Assembly (NCBI RefSeq): GCF_902536725.1
Contig: NZ_CACAYO010000009.1
Coordinates: 1-64,000, forward strand
Direction of reading: 5' to 3'
DNA: 64,000 nt
Source of the DNA: an uncultured Prochlorococcus sp.
GTDB taxonomy: Bacteria > Cyanobacteriota > Cyanobacteriia > PCC-6307 > Cyanobiaceae
The notes beneath the pieces were generated by a model. That model ran no database searches. It had not been told where the DNA came from and saw only the letters and a list, made by a program, of their open reading frames with translations. A program made the translations under genes and the position numbers. Each line of letters begins with the position of its first letter. The first letter of the stretch is position 1. This document shows, piece after piece, positions 47,836-55,993 of the stretch.

Positions 47836-50766
47836 TTATTTTGTCTCCATCCAATTGTCTCCAATTCCAATATCAACTAAAAGAGGCACATTTAATTTTA
47901 CACAATCTTCCATAGTCTTCTTAACTAATTTCGTCGTAATTTCCAAAGAATCTGGTTCAACTTCAAATAATAATTCATCATGTACTTGTAAAAGCATTTT
48001 TGCTGGAACATTCATTTCTATGAATTTTTTATTTAGTTGAACCATTGCAATTTTAATAATGTCTGCACTTGAACCCTGAATTGGCGCATTAGCCGCTGCT
48101 CTTAATGACTGTGCTTCCATGCCAGCCCTTCTTGCAGATTGCAGGTCAATTTCATAAGGATCTTTCCCTATTAATCTTCCAAGTCCATTTTTATCAAACT
48201 TAAATACTCTTTTTCGACCAAAAATTGTTTTTACATAACCTTTTGATAAGGCAAGCCTTTCTTGGAGTTCAAGAAATTTGAAAATTTTTGAATATCTTTC
48301 TTTGTATTTAATTAGGAATTCTTTTGCCTCTAGGGTGCTGACTCCCGTTGAACGAGCAAACTTTTTTATACCCATACCATAGATAACTCCAAAATTTATT
48401 GTTTTCCCAACTCTCCTTTCGTCGGATGATATTTCTTCTTTCTCAAAAATTAATCTTGCAGTCAAAGAATGAATGTCATCATTTTTATGAAACGCATTTA
48501 TTAGTATTTCTTCATCCGCTAAGTGAGCGAGTATTCTTAATTCGATCTGAGAATAATCAGCTGATAAAAGTTTCCAATTTTTTTCAGGCAAGAAGGCTTT
48601 TCTGATTCTCCTACTAAATTCAGTCCTAACCGGGATATTTTGAAGATTAGGATTGCTACTACTTAGTCTCCCAGTCGCTGTAGCGGCTTGATTAAAGTTT
48701 GTATGAACTCTTCCTGTCTTTTCGTTAATAAGATTTGGAAGGGCATCAATATAGGTGCTAAGTAATTTGCTAAGAGTTCTGTGTTTTATTAAATAGTGGA
48801 TTATTTCATGTTCGTCGACTAATCTTTCAAGAACTACTGCATCTGTACTCCATCCTGTTTTTGTTTTCCGTGATTTTTTCTTATCCAAATTTAATTTTTC
48901 AAACAAGATCTCACCAAGTTGTTTTGGTGAAGATAGATTAAAAGTCTCCTCTGCTAATTCATAAACTTTACTTTCAATATCTTCTAAGGTACTTTTTAGT
49001 TCTTTTGAGAGTTTTTCCAAATAAGGGATGTCGATGGTTATGCCATTCATTTCCATTTGGGACAATACCGGCTCTAAGGGCAGCTCGATTTCTTTGAACA
49101 AATTGATTAATTCATCTTTTTCCTTTGAAAATCTTTCTTTAAAAATTTTTACAATCTTAAAAGTTAGAAAAACATCATAACCGCAGTAAATACTTGCTTC
49201 ATCAATATCAACAAATGAAAAGTCTTTATTCTTCCCAACTGTTTCCTTAAATGAAGGGGGCTTAAATCCAAATAATCTAAAACTAATTTCACTTAATCCG
49301 TGCTTCTCCTGATTATTAAGAAGGTAGTCTGCTAACAAGGTGTCAAAGGTTACGCCTTTAAGATCAAGTCCATGATTAAAAAATATTTGCCTATCAAATT
49401 TAGAATTTTGTAGAGCCTTTTCTTTGTTTGGATCTTCTATCCAATTTCTTAGCTTTGAGAAAACATCTTCAATTGATAATTGATTGGAGGTCTCTTTTTT
49501 TGTTTGATGACCAAGAGGTATATAAAATAAATCATCATTTTCTTCTCCAAGACATAACCCTATCCCAATAAGTTCTGCATCGATTGGATTCAAACTATTG
49601 GTCTCTGTATCTAAAGAAACTATTTGATTGGTCTTGTCTAATCTATGAATTAATTTATCAAGTAATTCGAAATCATTTACAACAATTACGTTGATTTTAG
49701 GGATTTTATTTTCACTATTTTCTAATTCATTATTACTTGAGACTTTTTGTGCCTTCTCGTCTTCTTTAGCTACATTATTTTTGTCAAAACCACCTTTGCT
49801 GAAAGTTGAATTGAAAATATCAATTTGTCTTAGTAGTGTTGATAATTCAAGTTTTTGCAGTGACTCTGAAAGTAATTCTTGATTTATATTTTTTAATTCA
49901 TAACCGTTACTTAAAATTAAAGGCACCTCAGTATTTATTTTTGCTAAATCCCTAGAAAGAAAAGCATTATGTTTATCGTTTCTGAGCTTTTCTATAACTG
50001 AACCTTTGATGAATCCTTTATATTTCTTATCGTTGCTCTGCTGAATCTTGTCCAAAGCCTGATAGATTCCATCAAGAGTGTCGTTCTCTTTTAGTAGATT
50101 AATTGCAGTTTTTGGACCTACCCCTTTAATACCTGGAATATTATCAGAACTATCACCAGTTAGGGCTTTAAGATCAACTACTCTTTCTGGCGCAACACCT
50201 AATTTTTCTTTTACTCCATTTTCATTCATAAGAGTCGGATTTCCACTTTTCGCATATGGACCACCACCCATATAAAGTACATAAATATCTTTTTGATCAT
50301 CTACTAATTGAAATAAGTCCCTATCTCCAGAAAGAATATTCACGCACCATCCTTTAGAAGAAGCATCATTTGCAATTGTGCCTAAGAGATCATCTGCTTC
50401 GTATCCTGGAGATTTAAAAATTGGTAAATTAAGGCTTTCTTCTAAAATGATTTCTAGTTGTTCAATATCCTGAAAAAAAACATCTGGTGCTACATCTCTA
50501 TTGGCCTTATAATTTGGATCTAATTCATGTCTGAAAGTTGGTTTTTCGGTATCAAACGTAATACAGACACCCTCAGGACTAATATTTTTGCAATTATCCA
50601 GAAGACTTTTTAGAAATCCATAAGTGACACTTGTTGGAAATCCCTCTTTGGTGGTTAAACCTCCATCAATCCCTTTGCTAAATGCATAGAAGCTTCTAAA
50701 AGCAAGTGAGTGGCCATCGACTAAAAGTAAAATTGGTTTTTTAGAGTTTTTAGATTTTAAACTCAT
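47836..50766 (-). CDS. polA: DNA polymerase I
   Basis: 976 residues with all three parts: 5'-3' flap nuclease (about 1-300, LLVDGHSLAFRSFYAFSKG, GDSSDNIPGIKGVGPKT), 3'-5' exonuclease (about 360-560, with the D-x-E motif in SLDTETNSLNP), and polymerase (about 580-976, SADYSQIELRILAHLAD, GRKRVFKF and QVHDELLFEV). Conserved exonuclease carboxylates suggest active proofreading. The start overlaps the upstream gene as ATGA. Confidence 0.97.
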   Translation of the reverse strand: MSLKSKNSKKPILLLVDGHSLAFRSFYAFSKGIDGGLTTKEGFPTSVTYGFLKSLLDNCKNISPEGVCITFDTEKPTFRHELDPNYKANRDVAPDVFFQDIEQLEIILEESLNLPIFKSPGYEADDLLGTIANDASSKGWCVNILSGDRDLFQLVDDQKDIYVLYMGGGPYAKSGNPTLMNENGVKEKLGVAPERVVDLKALTGDSSDNIPGIKGVGPKTAINLLKENDTLDGIYQALDKIQQSNDKKYKGFIKGSVIEKLRNDKHNAFLSRDLAKINTEVPLILSNGYELKNINQELLSESLQKLELSTLLRQIDIFNSTFSKGGFDKNNVAKEDEKAQKVSSNNELENSENKIPKINVIVVNDFELLDKLIHRLDKTNQIVSLDTETNSLNPIDAELIGIGLCLGEENDDLFYIPLGHQTKKETSNQLSIEDVFSKLRNWIEDPNKEKALQNSKFDRQIFFNHGLDLKGVTFDTLLADYLLNNQEKHGLSEISFRLFGFKPPSFKETVGKNKDFSFVDIDEASIYCGYDVFLTFKIVKIFKERFSKEKDELINLFKEIELPLEPVLSQMEMNGITIDIPYLEKLSKELKSTLEDIESKVYELAEETFNLSSPKQLGEILFEKLNLDKKKSRKTKTGWSTDAVVLERLVDEHEIIHYLIKHRTLSKLLSTYIDALPNLINEKTGRVHTNFNQAATATGRLSSSNPNLQNIPVRTEFSRRIRKAFLPEKNWKLLSADYSQIELRILAHLADEEILINAFHKNDDIHSLTARLIFEKEEISSDERRVGKTINFGVIYGMGIKKFARSTGVSTLEAKEFLIKYKERYSKIFKFLELQERLALSKGYVKTIFGRKRVFKFDKNGLGRLIGKDPYEIDLQSARRAGMEAQSLRAAANAPIQGSSADIIKIAMVQLNKKFIEMNVPAKMLLQVHDELLFEVEPDSLEITTKLVKKTMEDCVKLNVPLLVDIGIGDNWMETK

Positions 50767-51824
50767 TTTCTCTTCTTAGCCCAAGGTGGAATATCAATAA
50801 AGATTTGCTCTCCAGGTTTTAATCCATTAATTACTGAAGTTTTATTTCCACTACTAATACCAATTTCGATTTTTTCAAATTTGGGAGAATTGTTTTTATC
50901 AACTTTCAAAATTCCTTTTTCACCTTTTTCTGTGACAATAGAAACTGTTGGCACTAGGATTTTTTCTTCATTACCTTCGACTCTAAATTCAAGATCTGCA
51001 GTCATGCCAATTTTTATTTCTTCAGAAATATCTTTAAAATTTAAAGTCACTTCGAATGAGGTTACATTATTATCTTTTACAGCTCTTGTAGCTATTTTTT
51101 TAACTATGGCACTATATTTTTTTGAGGGATAAGCCTCAATTCTTACTGAGGCTTCTTGACCTATTTTTATTCTTCCAATATCACTCTCAGGAACTTTAGC
51201 AACAATTTCTAGGCCCTCTGATAGTTCAAAAATAAAGTTTTTGGTTTTAGGGTCTGAACTTAAGTTTGTACTTGGTGTGACATAAGATCCTATCTCAGCA
51301 TATTTTGCAGTTATCTTCCCTCCATAAGGAGCTTTAATTAGGTAGAAACTTTTTTCAGCTTTTGCATCATTAAGTTTTGCACTACTAATGTTGTAGTTAT
51401 TTTCATAACTTTCATAGTCTTCTTTACTTACCGCACCTTCTTGATATAAATATTCCCTTCTTAAAAATTCAGATTTTTGTTTTTCTACATTTAATTCAAG
51501 TTCTTCAATTTTATAAATAAAGTCTTCATCATCAAGAGAAGCTAAAACCTGATCTTTTTTTACAAGATCGCCCTCATCTACTTTGATTTCTTTTATTATG
51601 CCTTGCTTCCGAGGCCCAATATTGCTTGTTCTTTTTGCTTTTACTTCACCACTTGTATTAATTGAATCTGAGAGGATTCCTTTTTCAACTAGAACTACAA
51701 AATCAGAAATATCTTTTGACTTATTTTTCTTGAAGGAATTGGTTATAAAAACGAAAAATATAGCTAGAGAAAGCAATATAATTCCACTTCTTAGATTTAT
51801 ATTTTTTTTTATTAAATCAAACAT
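50763..51824 (-). CDS. HlyD/MacA-type membrane fusion protein
   Basis: 353 residues. One N-terminal membrane helix (about 14-31), a biotinyl-lipoyl-like domain (VDEGDLVKKDQVLASLDDED), a coiled-coil hairpin (about 105-160) and beta-barrel parts ending in VINGLKPGEQIFIDIPPWAKK. Periplasmic adaptor of an efflux pump, MacA- or HlyD-like; no pump subunit lies next to it. It is coupled to polA by an ATGA overlap, an unrelated partner. Confidence 0.87.
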   Translation of the reverse strand: MFDLIKKNINLRSGIILLSLAIFFVFITNSFKKNKSKDISDFVVLVEKGILSDSINTSGEVKAKRTSNIGPRKQGIIKEIKVDEGDLVKKDQVLASLDDEDFIYKIEELELNVEKQKSEFLRREYLYQEGAVSKEDYESYENNYNISSAKLNDAKAEKSFYLIKAPYGGKITAKYAEIGSYVTPSTNLSSDPKTKNFIFELSEGLEIVAKVPESDIGRIKIGQEASVRIEAYPSKKYSAIVKKIATRAVKDNNVTSFEVTLNFKDISEEIKIGMTADLEFRVEGNEEKILVPTVSIVTEKGEKGILKVDKNNSPKFEKIEIGISSGNKTSVINGLKPGEQIFIDIPPWAKKRK

Positions 51825-51968
51825 TTCTTTTTAAAAGCAGAAGTAGAGAATATTTAGGAACTAAATAAATAATCAAGACGATTATAATTAACTTATCCAA
51901 GATTGGTTAAGTAAATACTATATTACTAGAAGATGTTTTCTTGATAATTTTTCCATAATTTTTTTCAA

Positions 51969-53060
51969 ATGTTAAAAGCAGGTATTATTGGATTACCAAA
52001 TGTTGGAAAATCAACTCTATTTAATGCACTTGTAGAAAATGCTAAGGCCCAAGCGGCAAATTTTCCCTTTTGTACTATAGAACCTAATAAAGGCATTGTT
52101 TCAGTCCCAGATCAAAGGTTGCAGGAGTTAGGTGATCTTAGTTCTAGCCAAAATATTATCCCAACAAAAATTGAATTTGTAGATATCGCAGGACTAGTAA
52201 AAGGAGCTAGCAAAGGTGAAGGTTTGGGAAATAAATTTTTATCAAATATTAGGGAGGTTGATGCAATAGTTCATGTTGTAAGGTGTTTTGAAGATAGTAA
52301 TGTAATTCATGTTTCTGGAAAGGTAGATCCCTTAGATGACATTGAGATAATTAATTTGGAATTGAATTTAGCTGATTTATCTCAACTCCAAAAAAGAAGA
52401 GAAAGAATTAAAAAACAGGTTAGAACTAGTAAAGAGGCAGAAAGAGAAGATACTTTACTAGAAAAAATTGAAGAAGAGCTAGAGAAAGGCCTTTCAGTTA
52501 GATCAATATCTTTGAGTGAAGAAGAAAATTTAATAATTAAGCAATTAGGCTTCCTTACTGCGAAACCAATTATTTACGCAACAAATTTGAATGAAAATGA
52601 TTTAGCTGAAGGTAATGATTTTTCATCAAAAGTTCAGAGTTTTGCAAGCAATGAAAATACAGAATGTATAAAAATATCAGCACAAGTCGAATCTGAATTA
52701 ATAGAGTTAGAACCAGAAGATAAAAAAGACTACCTTATTGGCTTGGGAGTAGAAGAAGGGGGATTAAGTTCTTTAATTAGATCAACATATAAATTATTGG
52801 GATTAAAAACTTATTTCACTACGGGAGAAAAGGAGACAAAAGCTTGGACAATAAAAGATGGGATGACTGCGCCACAGGCAGCGGGAGTAATTCATACTGA
52901 TTTTGAAAAAGGATTTATTAGAGCTCAAACTATTTCTTATCAAAATTTAATTGATTCTGGTTCAATTGCAAATGCAAAAAACAAAGGTTTATTAAGAAGT
53001 GAAGGTAAAGAATATATTGTAAATGAAGGAGATGTTATGGAGTTTTTATTCAATGTTTAG
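51969..53060 (+). CDS. ychF: Ribosome-binding ATPase YchF (OLA1)
   Basis: 363 residues. G1 GLPNVGKST at residues 6-14, NFPFCTIEPNKG, VDIAGLVKGASKGEGLGNKF and the C-terminal TGS domain (FFTTGEKETKAWTIKDGMTA). YchF binds ribosomes and prefers ATP. Position and length are normal. Confidence 0.97.
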   Translation: MLKAGIIGLPNVGKSTLFNALVENAKAQAANFPFCTIEPNKGIVSVPDQRLQELGDLSSSQNIIPTKIEFVDIAGLVKGASKGEGLGNKFLSNIREVDAIVHVVRCFEDSNVIHVSGKVDPLDDIEIINLELNLADLSQLQKRRERIKKQVRTSKEAEREDTLLEKIEEELEKGLSVRSISLSEEENLIIKQLGFLTAKPIIYATNLNENDLAEGNDFSSKVQSFASNENTECIKISAQVESELIELEPEDKKDYLIGLGVEEGGLSSLIRSTYKLLGLKTYFTTGEKETKAWTIKDGMTAPQAAGVIHTDFEKGFIRAQTISYQNLIDSGSIANAKNKGLLRSEGKEYIVNEGDVMEFLFNV

Positions 53061-53068
53061 TAAGTCTT

Positions 53069-53227
53069 TTATGGCTTACTATTTTGCTTTTTGAATTTAA
53101 ATTCAAAAAATGAAATTAATAAAATTAAGATACATCCTAAACAACTCCCTAATAACCCAAAAAAAATGGTTGTAAAGCCATCGTCATAGCCATATTGCAA
53201 TTGTGGTAAGTGAGGGGGAATTGGCAT
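53069..53227 (-). CDS. Small single-helix membrane protein coupled to the upstream gene
   Basis: 52 residues: MPIPPHLPQLQYGYDDGFTT then a hydrophobic helix (IFFGLLGSCLGCILILLISF) and a Lys-rich end. The ATG overlaps the stop codon of the preceding minus-strand gene as TAATG, which supports translation. No family recognised; could be a small thylakoid or plasma-membrane subunit. Confidence 0.55.
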   Translation of the reverse strand: MPIPPHLPQLQYGYDDGFTTIFFGLLGSCLGCILILLISFFEFKFKKQNSKP

Positions 53228-53370
53228 TATTTTTCAACAGAATTTTCAATATCTTCCAGTAAATGTTTAGTTGATCTACTAAAACCATTAGTTTTTAAAT
53301 AGTTTTGAGCCTCTCTAAATTTTTCGGCTACTCTTTTAGCATAAGGAGTATTCATTGAATTTTGAGTCAT
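53227..53370 (-). CDS. Small soluble protein, 47 residues
   Basis: MTQNSMNTPYAKRVAEKFRE and a second helical half with FSRSTKHLLEDIENSVEK. Amphipathic helical pattern, no membrane segment, composition unlike non-coding AT-rich sequence. Coupled by TAATG to the membrane protein gene downstream. Family not recognised. Confidence 0.6.
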   Translation of the reverse strand: MTQNSMNTPYAKRVAEKFREAQNYLKTNGFSRSTKHLLEDIENSVEK

Positions 53371-53531
53371 GTTGAAAATGCGACTCACTTTATAATCTGA
53401 TTTAGGTAAACCCTTGATAAGTATTCAAAAATACAAGAATATAAAAATAGGATTTTTTACTTACTAAGAAATTTATTGTGAAAAGTTCTTGATTCTCCAA
53501 AATAAAGTTTTTCAAATAAAAAAAATTGACG

Positions 53532-53816
53532 ATGACTAATATATCATTAATTCTTTTTTTCATACTTTTATTTTTATTATTTTTTTATTCAAAAAGAAAT
53601 AAAAGTTCAGCTCAAAAAACAACAATTATTCCAACTTATGTACCTTTCTTAAAAAAACAAGAATTTAATCCCGACATAAGTACTGATAATTGGGATTTAC
53701 ACAAAATTAGATTAGATAAATTTAAAAGATCACAATATAAGGGATTAACTTTCTTTGTAAGTTCAGAAAATAGAATTTACTATCTTTCTGAAGAAGGGGA
53801 TAAAGTTTATTGCTAA
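53532..53816 (+). CDS. Membrane-anchored small protein
   Basis: 94 residues from ATG 53532 (a TTG at 53526 is the alternative). One N-terminal membrane helix (ISLILFFILLFLLFFY), then a basic soluble part with PTYVPFLKKQEFNPDISTDN and a beta-like end (LTFFVSSENRIYYLSEEGDK). Likely faces the cytoplasm or lumen; function unknown. Confidence 0.6.
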   Translation: MTNISLILFFILLFLLFFYSKRNKSSAQKTTIIPTYVPFLKKQEFNPDISTDNWDLHKIRLDKFKRSQYKGLTFFVSSENRIYYLSEEGDKVYC

Positions 53817-53869
53817 CGGGCGTAATTAATTTTATAAATAGGAAAAGCCGATAGAAATTAATAATATTG

Positions 53870-54121
53870 ATGAAGTATTTTTTTTTATTATCAGAAAAGT
53901 TCTATAGGTTTATCGAATGGGAATGGAATACCTTAAAAAATCTAAGAAGAACAAAAAGAAAGAATTTTTTTCTAAGAGGATCATTTGCTTTATTTAGTTT
54001 ATTCTCTATTCTTTTTTTAATATTTTGTCCTCCTATTGCTTTTGGACTGTTATTTGGAGAGGGTTTAAAATTTAGTATTTTTTTCATTTGGATATGGATT
54101 TTAAATCTGAAGTTTTTTTGA
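53870..54121 (+). CDS. Possible small membrane protein
   Basis: 83 residues. Aromatic, basic N-terminal half (RFIEWEWNTLKNLRRTKRK), then two hydrophobic segments (FALFSLFSILFLIFCPPIAF and FSIFFIWIWILNL). No family recognised and no Shine-Dalgarno; the opposite strand is also open here, so the call is tentative. Confidence 0.4.
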   Translation: MKYFFLLSEKFYRFIEWEWNTLKNLRRTKRKNFFLRGSFALFSLFSILFLIFCPPIAFGLLFGEGLKFSIFFIWIWILNLKFF

Positions 54122-54179
54122 CAATGTATGAATAATCCTACGAGATTATTTAAAATTAAAATAACAAATAAGTTACCTT

Positions 54180-54395
54180 ATGCCAAAAATATTCAAACAA
54201 AATAAGTTTGCTTTGTTGGGAGCAAATATATTAATAATTTTACTATGGGTTACTATATCTTCTTTTTTGCTAAATTTATTTCAAAGTGAAAATGCCCCAT
54301 TTTATATATATAGAATTTCTTTTTTAATCAGATTTCTCCCTCCTATTTGGGTTACATGGTTTCTATGGATAAAAAGAGGTGGTTTAAAAAGATAA
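54180..54395 (+). CDS. Small membrane protein, two helices
   Basis: 71 residues: a helix ALLGANILIILLWVTISSFL and a second FLIRFLPPIWVTWFLWI ending in RGGLKR. Loop between them is short and faces outward. The Trp/Arg ending suggests membrane anchoring. Function unknown. Confidence 0.55.
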   Translation: MPKIFKQNKFALLGANILIILLWVTISSFLLNLFQSENAPFYIYRISFLIRFLPPIWVTWFLWIKRGGLKR

Positions 54396-54431
54396 GTAAC
54401 AAAAGCATCTTTGCGTATTTACTATAAAAAA

Positions 54432-54522
54432 AACACTTAAGATCTGTAAGCTTACTTGAAATTTTCATGTAAGAATTAGGTAATTGAGAGATTGTTTTTA
54501 GCTAAGAAACAATCTCTTTTTT
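54432..54522 (+). ncRNA. Candidate small RNA ending in a strong terminator
   Basis: A -10-like TACTAT (54420-54425) precedes about 90 nt with two hairpins: CTTAC (54451-54455) / GTAAG (54469-54473) and the terminator. No convincing reading frame of useful length is present between the membrane protein gene and the convergent hli operon. Could instead be only the 3' end of the upstream gene's transcript. Confidence 0.45.
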
Positions 54523-54523
54523 T
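54487..54523 (+). terminator. Strong plus-strand terminator
   Basis: AGAGATTGTTT (54487-54497) and AAACAATCTCT (54507-54517) form an 11-base perfect stem with a nine-base loop, followed by T. Confidence 0.93.
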
Positions 54524-54540
54524 ACAAATATTTTTCTCAT

Positions 54541-54577
54541 AAAAAAGTGCTTGTCAGTATCCCTATTGACAAGCACT
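54541..54577 (-). terminator. Terminator of the hli operon (minus strand)
   Basis: AGTGCTTGTCA (54546-54556) and TGACAAGCACT (54567-54577) make an 11-base stem. The A-run at 54541-54546 becomes a T-run on the minus strand, so it stops transcripts of the hli cluster. Confidence 0.9.
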
Positions 54578-54598
54578 CATGACGATCAATTTTTTAAG

Positions 54599-54778
54599 TT
54601 AAACAGGCAATCTATTATCAATTTCAACTACCCCAGAATCCATAAGACGTCCGATTTTGATAACTAATGACATATCTAACCTTGAAAATTCAGATTGATG
54701 GTTAGTTATCCAATCAAGTTCAGAGAGAGTTATAACTCCTAAAGTATTTACTTTAAGAAAAAGTAAGCCTAAATTCAT
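54599..54778 (-). CDS. Small protein at the end of the hli operon
   Basis: 59 residues: MNLGLLFLKVNTLGVITLSE, then LDWITNHQSEFSRLDMSLVI and KIGRLMDSGVVEIDNRLPV. Its ATG lies one base after the hli stop, so it is read from the same transcript. No membrane helix; looks like a small folded regulator or assembly factor. Family not recognised. Confidence 0.65.
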   Translation of the reverse strand: MNLGLLFLKVNTLGVITLSELDWITNHQSEFSRLDMSLVIKIGRLMDSGVVEIDNRLPV

Positions 54779-54779
54779 T

Positions 54780-54908
54780 TTAAAAAATTCCTGGGATTAT
54801 CCAGCCGAATAAGCCATAATTTACAATTAATGCAAGTAAGCCCATCATTGCCATTCTTCCATTAGTTCTTTCGGCGTTTTGCCAATAAGTTGGTTTTGAA
54901 TTTTCCAT
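54780..54908 (-). CDS. hli: High-light-inducible protein
   Basis: 42 residues, one membrane helix: ENSKPTYWQNAERTNGRMAM followed by MGLLALIVNYGLFGWIIPGIF. The chlorophyll-binding ExxNxRxAM motif is intact (AERTNGRMAM). Hlips bind chlorophyll and carotenoid and protect photosystem II assembly intermediates. Third of three hli genes; the end IIPGIF is shared with its neighbours. Confidence 0.93.
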   Translation of the reverse strand: MENSKPTYWQNAERTNGRMAMMGLLALIVNYGLFGWIIPGIF

Positions 54909-54942
54909 TTTTTCTGCGTTGTAGGTTATTAAATAGTTAGTT

Positions 54943-55203
54943 TTAAACGAAACCAGGAATTATTTGACCTGTTGTTAGATATGCACCAACAGCAGCAATT
55001 AATCCAAGCATTGCAAATCTTCCGTTAAGAGTCTCTGCAACAACTTTTTCTTTTTCGATTTTTTTGACTTTTGTGTTTGTGTTGTTCATTTGATTAAAGG
55101 ATGAATAGTTTAAATTTTCGTTTTGAAATTGCTTGGTTAGATAAGCAACGAGGATGATTGTAAAGAATACAATTACGGCTAAGAAACCTGAAAGTGGACT
55201 CAT
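54943..55203 (-). CDS. hli: High-light-inducible protein with an extra N-terminal membrane helix
   Basis: 86 residues. The ATG at 55203 overlaps the stop of the upstream hli gene as TAATG, so this start is favoured over the internal ATG at 55089. Residues 4-23 form an added membrane helix (LSGFLAVIVFFTIILVAYL), residues 40-50 are a basic linker, and the C-terminus is a full Hlip (VVAETLNGRFAMLGLIAAVG, then TGQIIPGFV). Two-helix Hlips are less common and may assemble differently from the single-helix type. Confidence 0.87.
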   Translation of the reverse strand: MSPLSGFLAVIVFFTIILVAYLTKQFQNENLNYSSFNQMNNTNTKVKKIEKEKVVAETLNGRFAMLGLIAAVGAYLTTGQIIPGFV

Positions 55204-55409
55204 TAAAAAATGCCAGGAATAATTTGTCCAGTTGAAACATAAGCACCAACTAATGCAACAAGGCCAATCATTGCCCAACGACCATTAACTTTTTCTGCAT
55301 TTTGTGGGTAGCTGTCGTATGACACAGACTCATCTATATAAGGACGTGTTTCGGTAGGAAACATATTTTGTCTGCCGCCTGACTCAGTAGTGACGTTTGA
55401 ATTAGCCAT
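55203..55409 (-). CDS. hli: High-light-inducible protein
   Basis: 68 residues from ATG 55409 (MANSNVTTESGGRQNMFPTE); the open frame reaches to 55514 but that region is promoter. Longer soluble N-terminus with ETRPYIDESVSYDSYPQN, then AEKVNGRWAMIGLVALVGAY and STGQIIPGIF. First gene of the operon; stop overlaps the next start (TAATG). Confidence 0.93.
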   Translation of the reverse strand: MANSNVTTESGGRQNMFPTETRPYIDESVSYDSYPQNAEKVNGRWAMIGLVALVGAYVSTGQIIPGIF

Positions 55410-55421
55410 TGAAGTGATGTA

Positions 55422-55439
55422 ATTGTTAATTAATGTAAC
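55422..55439 (-). promoter_or_regulatory. HLR1-like element ahead of the hli operon
   Basis: On the minus strand GTTACATT-AA-TTAACAAT fits the HLR1 repeat pattern (G/T)TTACA(T/A)(T/A) twice with two bases between, with one mismatch in the second repeat. HLR1 is bound by RpaB and controls light-responsive genes such as hli and psbA in cyanobacteria. It lies 13-30 bases before the first hli start. Confidence 0.45.
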
Positions 55440-55498
55440 ACTACTATTAACAAATGTAAAGTAATAGGCCAAAAATAAGTTATTTTCAAGATATATTC

Positions 55499-55523
55499 TA
55501 CATATATGTAACAATATCGTTAC
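55499..55523. promoter_or_regulatory. Overlapping dyads upstream of the hli operon
   Basis: TACATATATGTA (55499-55510) is a perfect palindrome, and GTAAC-AATATC-GTTAC (55508-55523) is a second perfect inverted repeat overlapping it. They are about 90-115 bases ahead of the hli start, in the region expected for activator or repressor binding. The regulator is unknown. Confidence 0.4.
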
Positions 55524-55573
55524 GTCAAAGACAAATTAGCTGATTTTTTGGGTATTTTCTTGACGGGGAATAC

Positions 55574-55843
55574 TCATCCGTAATGGAAATAGACCTCCGT
55601 CCATCCTTTTTGGTGAAGTTCATGCCACTTTTCCCAAGCTGTATTTATGCTTAGTTTTTCTGAATATTTGTACCCTCCAGGTTCTCCAAGATGATTTGCA
55701 TAAAAAAAATGGGTATGAATTTTTACATTAAGTTTAGGGGAATTTCCGCATTCTTCGAAAAAGATCATTCTGCTGCCCTCGGGATTTAGTAGGCATCCGT
55801 TTGGTTTGCTAGCGCTACATCCAAATGAGTACTTAGGCTCCAT
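55574..55843 (-). CDS. DUF1651 family protein
   Basis: 89 residues. The picocyanobacterial DUF1651 pattern is present: LLNPEGSRMIFFEECGNS, VKIHTHFFYANHLGEPGG and the C-terminal NTAWEKWHELHQKGWTEV. These proteins are almost confined to Prochlorococcus and marine Synechococcus; function unknown. A -10 TATAAT and a LexA-like box lie at the likely start of transcription. Confidence 0.8.
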   Translation of the reverse strand: MEPKYSFGCSASKPNGCLLNPEGSRMIFFEECGNSPKLNVKIHTHFFYANHLGEPGGYKYSEKLSINTAWEKWHELHQKGWTEVYFHYG

Positions 55844-55873
55844 GCTTTACCCTTAAATGACTAAATGATTTTT

Positions 55874-55887
55874 AATACATTTGTACT
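55874..55887 (-). promoter_or_regulatory. LexA-like box at the DUF1651 promoter
   Basis: AGTACAAATGTATT (minus strand) matches the cyanobacterial LexA consensus with one mismatch. A perfect -10 TATAAT (55892-55897, minus strand) lies just upstream, so the box covers the expected transcription start, a standard repressor position; the ATG is 31 bases further on. Confidence 0.45.
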
Positions 55888-55993
55888 ATAAATTATATTC
55901 TGCTTGCTTAACTGTCAATCCTTTTAAGGTTAAGTACTTATTTACTAGTAATGATTTTGTTTTTTAATAAAAAAAGGTAATTTCTTTAAGCTT

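Noticed and set aside
53902..54087. Minus-strand frame opposite the 53870 membrane gene
   Set aside because: Both strands are open by chance in AT-rich DNA; the plus frame has a membrane-protein pattern, the minus frame does not.
55508..55523. NtcA site (GTA-N8-TAC) ahead of the hli operon
   Set aside because: The dyad has ten bases between GTA and TAC, which does not fit NtcA.
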